Below, piece by piece: positions 54,649 to 64,000 of a stretch of 64,000 nt of DNA; the first letter of the stretch is position 1; every line of letters begins with the position of its first letter. Origin of the DNA: Strigamia acuminata (taxonomy: Eukaryota; Arthropoda; Chilopoda; Geophilomorpha; Linotaeniidae); assembly GCA_949358305.1 (NCBI GenBank), contig OX442317.1, positions 14,202,491 to 14,266,490 on the forward strand. The letters are read 5' to 3'. Made by a program: the position numbers and the translations under genes. The notes beneath the pieces were generated by a model, which was given only the letters and a program-made list of their open reading frames with translations, searched no databases and was not told the DNA's origin.

Positions 54649-57600
54649 TTTGTGCTAAGTCAACTGTGATGTCAAATGAGATCAAAAGTTTATTCTTTCA
54701 AATTATTGCTTGGATGTTGCTAAAACTTACATTGAAGCCTTCTACTAAGGTTTAAACACTATTTCAGAACATTCAGAGACATTGGTTTGTGGTGTTTGTG
54801 CTAAGTCAACTGTGATGTCAAATGAGATCAAAAGTTTATTCTTTCAAATTATTGCTTGGATGTTGCTAAAACTTACATTGAAGCCTTCTACTAAGGTTTA
54901 AACACTATTTCTGAACATTCAGAGACATTGGTCTTGTGGTGTTTGTGCTAAGTCAACTGTGATGTCAAATGAGATCAAAAGTTTATTCTTTCAAATTATT
55001 GCTTGGATGTTGCTAAAACTAACATTGAAGCCTTCTACTAAGGTTTAAACACTATTTCAGAACATTCAGAGACATTGATCTTGTGGTGTTTGTGCTAAGT
55101 CAACTGTGATGAGATCAAAAGTCTATTCTCCCAAATCATTTCTTGGATGTTGCTAAAACTTACATTAAAGCTTTCTACTAAGGTTTAAACACTATTTCAG
55201 AACATTCAGAGACATTGGTCTTGTGATGTTTGTGCTAAGTCAACTGTGATGAGATCAAAAGTCTATTCTCCCAAATCATTGCTTGGATGTTGCTAAAACT
55301 TACATTAAAGCTTTCTACTAAGGTTTAAACACTATTTCAAAACATTCAGAGACATTGGTCTTGTGATGTTTGTGCTAAGTCAACTGTGATGAGATCAAAA
55401 GTCTATTCTCCCAAATCATTGCTTGGATGTTGCTAAAACTTACATTGAAGCCTTCTACTAAGGTTTAAACACTATTTCAGAACATTCAGAGACATTGGTT
55501 TGTGGTGTTTGTGCTAAGTCAACTGTGATGTCAAATGAGATCAAAAATTTATTCTTTCAAATTATTGCTTGGATGTTGCTAACACTTACATTGAAGCCTT
55601 CTACTAAGGTTTAAACACTATTTCAGAACATTTAGAGACATTGGTCTTGTGATGTTTGTGCTAAGTCAACTGTGATGTCAAATGAGATCAAAAGTTTATT
55701 CTTTCAAATCATTGCTTGGATGTTGCTAAAACTTACATTAAAGCCTTCTACTAAGGTTTAAACACTATTTCAGAACATTCAGAGACATTGGTCTTGTGAT
55801 GTTTGTGCTAAGTCAACTGTGATGAGATCAAAAGTCTATTCTCCAAAATCATTGCTTAAATGTTGCTAAAACTTACATTGAAGCCTTCTACTAAGGTTTA
55901 AACACTATTTCAGAACATTCAGACACATTGGTCTTGTGGTGTTTGTGCTAAGTCAACTGTGACGTCAAATGAGATCAAAAGTTTATTCTTTCAAATTATT
56001 GCTTGGATGTTGCTAAAACTTACATTGAAGCTTTCTACTAAGGTTTAAACACTATTTCAGAACATTCAGAAACATTGGTCTTGTGATGTTTGTGCTAAGT
56101 CAACTGTGATGTCAAATGGGATCAAAAGTTTATTCTTCCAAATCATTGCTTGGATGTTGCTAAAACTTACATTGAAGCCTTCTACTAAGGTTTAAACACT
56201 ATTTCAGAACATTCAGAGACATTGGTCTTGTGATGTTTGTGCTAAGTCAACTGTGATGTCAAATGAGATCAAAAGTTTATTCTTTCAAATCATTGCTTGG
56301 ATGTTGCTAAAACTTACATTAAAGCTTTCTACTAAGGTTTAAACACTATTTCAGAACATTTAGAGACATTGGTCTTGTGATGTTTGTGCTAAGTCAACTG
56401 TGATGAGATCAAAAGTCTATTTTTCAAAATCATTGCTTGGATGTTGCTAAAACTTACATTGAAGCCTTCTACTAAGGTTTAAACACTATTTCAGAACATT
56501 CAGACACATTGGTCTTGTGGTGTTTGTGCTAAGTCAACTGTGACGTCAAATAAGATCAAAAGTTTATTCTTTCAAATCATTGCTTGGATGTTGCTAAAAC
56601 TTACATTAAAGCTTTCTACTAAGGTTTAAACACTATTTCAGAACATTCAGAGACATTGGTCTTGTGATGTTTGTGCTAAGTCAACTGTGATGAGATCAAA
56701 AGTCTATTCTCCCAAATCATTGCTTGGATGTTGCTAAAACTTACATTGAAGCCTTCTACTAAGGTTTAAACACTATTTCAGAACATTCAGAGACATTGGT
56801 TTGTGGTGTTTGTGCTAAGTCAACTGTGATGTCAAATGAGATCAAAAGTTTATTCTTTCAAATTATTGCTTGGATGTTGCTAAAACTTACATTGAAGTCT
56901 TCTACTAAGGTTTAAACACTATTTCTGAACATTCAGAGACATTGGTCTTGTGGTGTTTGTGCTAAGTCAACTGTGATGAGATCAAAAGTCTATTCTCCAA
57001 AATCATTGCTTAAATGTTGCTAAAACTTACATTGAAGCCTTCTACTAAGGTTTAAACACTATTTCAGAACATTCAGACACATTGGTCTTGTGGTGTTTGT
57101 GCTAAGTCAACTGTGACGTCAAATGAGATCAAAAGTTTATTCTTTCAAATTATTGCTTGGATGTTGCTAAAACTTACATTGAAGCTTTCTACTAAGGTTT
57201 AAACACTATTTCAGAACATTCAGAAACATTGGTCTTGTGATGTTTGTGCTAAGTCAACTGTGATGTCAAATGGGATCAAAAGTTTATTCTTCCAAATCAT
57301 TGCTTGGATGTTGCTAAAACTTACATTGAAGCCTTCTACTAAGGTTTAAACACTATTTCAGAACATTCAGAGACATTGGTCTTGTGATGTTTGTGCTAAG
57401 TCAACTGTGATGTCAAATGAGATCAAAAGTTTATTCTTTCAAATCATTGCTTGGATGTTGCTAAAACTTACATTAAAGCTTTCTACTAAGGTTTAAACAC
57501 TATTTCAGAACATTTAGAGACATTGGTCTTGTGATGTTTGTGCTAAGTCAACTGTGATGAGATCAAAAGTCTATTTTTCAAAATCATTGCTTGGATGTTG

Positions 57601-60600
57601 CTAAAACTTACATTGAAGCCTTCTACTAAGGTTTAAACACTATTTCAGAACATTCAGACACATTGGTCTTGTGGTGTTTGTGCTAAGTCAACTGTGACGT
57701 CAAATAAGATCAAAAGTTTATTCTTTCAAATCATTGCTTGGATGTTGCTAAAACTTACATTAAAGCTTTCTACTAAGGTTTAAACACTATTTCAGAACAT
57801 TCAGAGACATTGGTCTTGTGATGTTTGTGCTAAGTCAACTGTGATGAGATCAAAAGTCTATTCTCCCAAATCATTGCTTGGATGTTGCTAAAACTTACAT
57901 TGAAGCCTTCTACTAAGGTTTAAACACTATTTCAGAACATTCAGAGACATTGGTTTGTGGTGTTTGTGCTAAGTCAACTGTGATGTCAAATGAGATCAAA
58001 AGTTTATTCTTTCAAATTATTGCTTGGATGTTGCTAAAACTTACATTGAAGCCTTCTACTAAGGTTTAAACACTATTTCTGAACATTCAGAGACATTGGT
58101 CTTGTGGTGTTTGTGCTAAGTCAACTGTGATGTCAAATGAGATCAAAAGTTTATTCTTTCAAATTATTGCTTGGATGTTGCTAAAACTAACATTGAAGCC
58201 TTCTACTAAGGTTTAAACACTATTTCAGAACATTCAGAGACATTGGTTTGTGGTGTTTGTGCTAAGTCAACTGTGATGTCAAATGAGATCAAAAATTTAT
58301 TCTTTCAAATTATTGCTTGGATGTTGCTAACACTTACATTGAAGCCTTCTACTAAGGTTTAAACACTATTTCAGAACATTCAGAGACATTGGTCTTGTGA
58401 TGTTTGTGCTAAGTCAACTGTGATGTCAAATGAGATCAAAAGTTTATTCTTTCAAATCATTGCTTGGATGTTGCTAAAACTTACATTAAAGCCTTCTACT
58501 AAGGTTTAAACACTATTTCAGAACATTCAGAGACATTGGTCTTGTGATGTTTGTGCTAAGTCAACTGTGATGAGATCAAAAGTCTATTCTCCAAAATCAT
58601 TGCTTGGATGTTGCTAAAACTTACATTGAAGCCTTCTACTAAGGTTTAAACACTATTTCAGAACATTCAGAGACATTGGTTTGTGGTGTTTGTGCTAAGT
58701 CAACTGTGATGTCAAATGAGATCAAAAGTTTATTCTTTCAAATTATTGCTTGGATGTTGCTAAAACTTACATTGAAGCCTTCTACTAAGGTTTAAACACT
58801 ATTTCTGAACATTCAGAGACATTGGTCTTGTGGTGTTTGTGCTAAGTCAACTGTGATGTCAAATGAGATCAAAAGTTTATTCTTTCAAATTATTGCTTGG
58901 ATGTTGCTAAAACTTACATTGAAGCCTTCTACTAAGGTTTAAACACTATTTCAGAACATTCAGAGACATTGGTTTGTGGTGTTTGTGCTAAGTCAACTGT
59001 GATGTCAAATGAGATCAAAAGTTTATTCTTTCAAATTATTGCTTGGATGTTGCTAAAACTTACATTGAAGCCTTCTACTAAGGTTTAAACACTATTTCTG
59101 AACATTCAGAGACATTGGTCTTGTGGTGTTTGTGCTAAGTCAACTGTGATGTCAAATGAGATCAAAAGTTTATTCTTTCAAATTATTGCTTGGATGTTGC
59201 TAAAACTAACATTGAAGCCTTCTACTAAGGTTTAAACACTATTTCAGAACATTCAGAGACATTGATCTTGTGGTGTTTGTGCTAAGTCAACTGTGATGAG
59301 ATCAAAAGTCTATTCTCCCAAATCATTTCTTGGATGTTGCTAAAACTTACATTAAAGCTTTCTACTAAGGTTTAAACACTATTTCAGAACATTCAGAGAC
59401 ATTGGTCTTGTGATGTTTGTGCTAAGTCAACTGTGATGAGATCAAAAGTCTATTCTCCCAAATCATTGCTTGGATGTTGCTAAAACTTACATTAAAGCTT
59501 TCTACTAAGGTTTAAACACTATTTCAAAACATTCAGAGACATTGGTCTTGTGATGTTTGTGCTAAGTCAACTGTGATGAGATCAAAAGTCTATTCTCCCA
59601 AATCATTGCTTGGATGTTGCTAAAACTTACATTGAAGCCTTCTACTAAGGTTTAAACACTATTTCAGAACATTCAGAGACATTGGTTTGTGGTGTTTGTG
59701 CTAAGTCAACTGTGATGTCAAATGAGATCAAAAATTTATTCTTTCAAATTATTGCTTGGATGTTGCTAACACTTACATTGAAGCCTTCTACTAAGGTTTA
59801 AACACTATTTCAGAACATTTAGAGACATTGGTCTTGTGATGTTTGTGCTAAGTCAACTGTGATGTCAAATGAGATCAAAAGTTTATTCTTTCAAATCATT
59901 GCTTGGATGTTGCTAAAACTTACATTAAAGCCTTCTACTAAGGTTTAAACACTATTTCAGAACATTCAGAGACATTGGTCTTGTGATGTTTGTGCTAAGT
60001 CAACTGTGATGAGATCAAAAGTCTATTCTCCAAAATCATTGCTTAAATGTTGCTAAAACTTACATTGAAGCCTTCTACTAAGGTTTAAACACTATTTCAG
60101 AACATTCAGACACATTGGTCTTGTGGTGTTTGTGCTAAGTCAACTGTGACGTCAAATGAGATCAAAAGTTTATTCTTTCAAATTATTGCTTGGATGTTGC
60201 TAAAACTTACATTGAAGCTTTCTACTAAGGTTTAAACACTATTTCAGAACATTCAGAGACATTGGTCTTGTGATGTTTGTGCTAAGTCAACTGTGATGTC
60301 AAATGAGATCAAAAGTTTATTCTTTCAAATCATTGCTTGGATGTTGCTAAAACTTACATTAAAGCCTTCTACTAAGGTTTAAACACTATTTCAGAACATT
60401 CAGAGACATTGGTCTTGTGATGTTTGTGCTAAGTCAACTGTGATGAGATCAAAAGTCTATTCTCCAAAATCATTGCTTGGATGTTGCTAAAACTTACATT
60501 GAAGCCTTCTACTAAGGTTTAAACACTATTTCAGAACATTCAGAGACATTGGTTTGTGGTGTTTGTGCTAAGTCAACTGTGATGTCAAATGAGATCAAAA

Positions 60601-63600
60601 GTTTATTCTTTCAAATTATTGCTTGGATGTTGCTAAAACTTACATTGAAGCCTTCTACTAAGGTTTAAACACTATTTCTGAACATTCAGAGACATTGGTC
60701 TTGTGGTGTTTGTGCTAAGTCAACTGTGATGTCAAATGAGATCAAAAGTTTATTCTTTCAAATTATTGCTTGGATGTTGCTAAAACTTACATTGAAGCCT
60801 TCTACTAAGGTTTAAACACTATTTCAGAACATTCAAAGACATTGGTTTGTGGTGTTTGTGCTAAGTCAACTGTGATGTCAAATGAGATCAAAAGTTTATT
60901 CTTTCAAATTATTGCTTGGATGTTGCTAAAACTTACATTGAAGCCTTCTACTAAGGTTTAAACACTATTTCTGAACATTCAGAGACATTGGTCTTGTGGT
61001 GTTTGTGCTAAGTCAACTGTGATGTCAAATGAGATCAAAAGTTTATTCTTTCAAATTATTGCTTGGATGTTGCTAAAACTAACATTGAAGCCTTCTACTA
61101 AGGTTTAAACACTATTTCAGAACATTCAGAGACATTGATCTTGTGGTGTTTGTGCTAAGTCAACTGTGATGAGATCAAAAGTCTATTCTCCCAAATCATT
61201 TCTTGGATGTTGCTAAAACTTACATTAAAGCTTTCTACTAAGGTTTAAACACTATTTCAGAACATTCAGAGACATTGGTCTTGTGATGTTTGTGCTAAGT
61301 CAACTGTGATGAGATCAAAAGTCTATTCTCCCAAATCATTGCTTGGATGTTGCTAAAACTTACATTAAAGCTTTCTACTAAGGTTTAAACACTATTTCAG
61401 AACATTCAGAGACATTGGTCTTGTGATGTTTGTGCTAAGTCAACTGTGATGAGATCAAAAGTCTATTCTCCCAAATCATTGCTTGGATGTTGCTAAAACT
61501 TACATTGAAGCCTTCTACTAAGGTTTAAACACTATTTCAGAACATTCAGAGACATTGGTCTTGTGATGTTTGTGCTAAGTCAACTGTGATGAGATCAAAA
61601 GTCTATTCTCCCAAATCATTGCTTGGATGTTGCTAAAACTTACATTGAAGCCTTCTACTAAGGTTTAAACACTATTTCAGAACATTCAGAGACATTGGTT
61701 TGTGGTGTTTGTGCTAAGTCAACTGTGATGTCAAATGAGATCAAAAATTTATTCTTTCAAATTATTGCTTGGATGTTGCTAACACTTACATTGAAGCCTT
61801 CTACTAAGGTTTAAACACTATTTCAGAACATTCAGAGACATTGGTCTTGTGATGTTTGTGCTAAGTCAACTGTGATGTCAAATGAGATCAAAAGTTTATT
61901 CTTTCAAATCATTGCTTGGATGTTGCTAAAACTTACATTAAAGCCTTCTACTAAGGTTTAAACACTATTTCAGAACATTCAGAGACATTGGTCTTGTGAT
62001 GTTTGTGCTAAGTCAACTGTGATGAGATCAAAAGTCTATTCTCCAAAATCATTGCTTGGATGTTGCTAAAACTTACATTGAAGCCTTCTACTAAGGTTTA
62101 AACACTATTTCAGAACATTCAGAGACATTGGTTTGTGGTGTTTGTGCTAAGTCAACTGTGATGTCAAATGAGATCAAAAGTTTATTCTTTCAAATTATTG
62201 CTTGGATGTTGCTAAAACTTACATTGAAGCCTTCTACTAAGGTTTAAACACTATTTCTGAACATTCAGAGACATTGGTCTTGTGGTGTTTGTGCTAAGTC
62301 AACTGTGATGTCAAATGAGATCAAAAGTTTATTCTTTCAAATTATTGCTTGGATGTTGCTAAAACTTACATTGAAGCCTTCTACTAAGGTTTAAACACTA
62401 TTTCAGAACATTCAGAGACATTGGTTTGTGGTGTTTGTGCTAAGTCAACTGTGATGTCAAATGAGATCAAAAGTTTATTCTTTCAAATTATTGCTTGGAT
62501 GTTGCTAAAACTTACATTGAAGCCTTCTACTAAGGTTTAAACACTATTTCTGAACATTCAGAGACATTGGTCTTGTGGTGTTTGTGCTAAGTCAACTGTG
62601 ATGTCAAATGAGATCAAAAGTTTATTCTTTCAAATTATTGCTTGGATGTTGCTAAAACTAACATTGAAGCCTTCTACTAAGGTTTAAACACTATTTCAGA
62701 ACATTCAGAGACATTGATGTTGTGGTGTTTGTGCTAAGTCAACTGTGATGAGATCAAAAGTCTATTCTCCCAAATCATTTCTTGGATGTTGCTAAAACTT
62801 ACATTAAAGCTTTCTACTAAGGTTTAAACACTATTTCAGAACATTCAGAGACATTGGTCTTGTGATGTTTGTGCTAAGTCAACTGTGATGAGATCAAAAG
62901 TCTATTCTCCCAAATCATTGCTTGGATGTTGCTAAAACTTACATTAAAGCTTTCTACTAAGGTTTAAACACTATTTCAAAACATTCAGAGACATTGGTCT
63001 TGTGATGTTTGTGCTAAGTCAACTGTGATGAGATCAAAAGTCTATTTTTCAAAATCATTGCTTGGATGTTGCTAAAACTTACATTGAAGCCTTCTACTAA
63101 GGTTTAAACACTATTTCAGAACATTCAGACACATTGGTCTTGTGGTGTTTGTGCTAAGTCAACTGTGACGTCAAATAAGATCAAAAGTTTATTCTTTCAA
63201 ATCATTGCTTGGATGTTGCTAAAACTTACATTAAAGCTTTCTACTAAGGTTTAAACACTATTTCAGAACATTCAGAGACATTGGTCTTGTGATGTTTGTG
63301 CTAAGTCAACTGTGATGAGATCAAAAGTCTATTCTCCCAAATCATTGCTTGGATGTTGCTAAAACTTACATTGAAGCCTTCTACTAAGGTTTAAACACTA
63401 TTTCAGAACATTCAGAGACATTGGTTTGTGGTGTTTGTGCTAAGTCAACTGTGACGTCAAATGAGATCAAAAGTTTATTCTTTCAAATTATTGCTTGGAT
63501 GTTGCTAAAACTTACATTGAAGCTTTCTACTAAGGTTTAAACACTATTTCAGAACATTCAGAGACATTGGTCTTGTGATGTTTGTGCTAAGTCAACTGTG

Positions 63601-64000
63601 ATGTCAAATGAGATCAAAAGTTTATTCTTTCAAATCATTGCTTGGATGTTGCTAAAACTTACATTAAAGCCTTCTACTAAGGTTTAAACACTATTTCAGA
63701 ACATTCAGAGACATTGGTCTTGTGATGTTTGTGCTAAGTCAACTGTGATGAGATCAAAAGTCTATTCTCCAAAATCATTGCTTGGATGTTGCTAAAACTT
63801 ACATTGAAGCCTTCTACTAAGGTTTAAACACTATTTCAGAACATTCAGAGACATTGGTTTGTGGTGTTTGTGCTAAGTCAACTGTGATGTCAAATGAGAT
63901 CAAAAGTTTATTCTTTCAAATTATTGCTTGGATGTTGCTAAAACTTACATTGAAGCCTTCTACTAAGGTTTAAACACTATTTCTGAACATTCAGAGACAT
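54649..64000. repeat. Satellite array, block 4 (continues beyond the window)
   Basis: About 64 monomers, in phase with block 3 across the E1 insertion. Contains variants less common elsewhere (GCTTAAATGTTGC at about 55856, 57006 and 60046; TTGATGTTGTGG at 62714). Repeated multi-monomer segments, for example the TGACGTCAAATAAG variant at 56544 and 57698, 1154 bp apart. No gene. Confidence 0.95.

Noticed and set aside
9291-64000. Regular short-period repeats resembling a CRISPR array
   Set aside because: Whole 140-147-bp monomers are repeated with no unique spacers; eukaryotic satellite context.

Overview
The window is repeat-dense eukaryotic DNA with no host protein-coding gene I can support. 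It is one tandem satellite array (about 27.3 kb in four blocks, roughly 185 monomers of 140-147 bp) into which four long LTR retroelements (about 36.7 kb) have inserted. The only long gene is a BEL/Pao-type gag-pol polyprotein. BEL/Pao elements are known from animals, and the LTR core promoter has a TCAGTT initiator-like site, so an invertebrate animal is likely; I cannot name the species. A large, recently amplified satellite hosting nested young retroelements fits centromeric or pericentromeric heterochromatin (inference).

Layout: 1-9290, element E1 copy 1 (sense strand minus; its 3' LTR is cut by the window edge); 9291-16459 satellite; 16460-25091 element E2 (sense plus, 4-bp TSD CCTT); 25092-27786 satellite; 27787-37123 autonomous BEL/Pao element (sense plus, TSD GATG); 37124-45214 satellite; 45215-54648 element E1 copy 2 (sense plus, TSD TTTG); 54649-64000 satellite. 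Within each element the LTR pairs are almost identical, so all insertions are recent.

E1 and E2 are as long as the autonomous element (8.6-9.4 kb; internal regions 5.5-6.2 kb) and have LTRs, a tRNA-His-like primer binding site and the same pre-3'LTR motif, but no gag-pol. They look like large non-autonomous derivatives (LARD-like) mobilised in trans by BEL/Pao proteins. They carry unusual cargo: (i) in the E1 LTR, an antisense chain of seven or eight micro-exons with splice sites conserved between two diverged copies; (ii) in both E1 and E2, arrays of about 49-bp repeats, each able to fold into a hairpin, with stem-preserving (covarying) changes; (iii) a 28-nt stem-bulge-stem motif with a compensatory base-pair change, at similar places in the 5' leaders of E2 and the autonomous BEL element, a candidate packaging signal; (iv) in E1 and BEL, an open reading frame that starts in U5 and reads straight through the primer binding site.

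The satellite is organised in higher-order repeats (434-bp trimer, 1309-bp 9-mer, 1455-bp 10-mer). All comparisons were made by eye; alignments, folding and database searches were not run.
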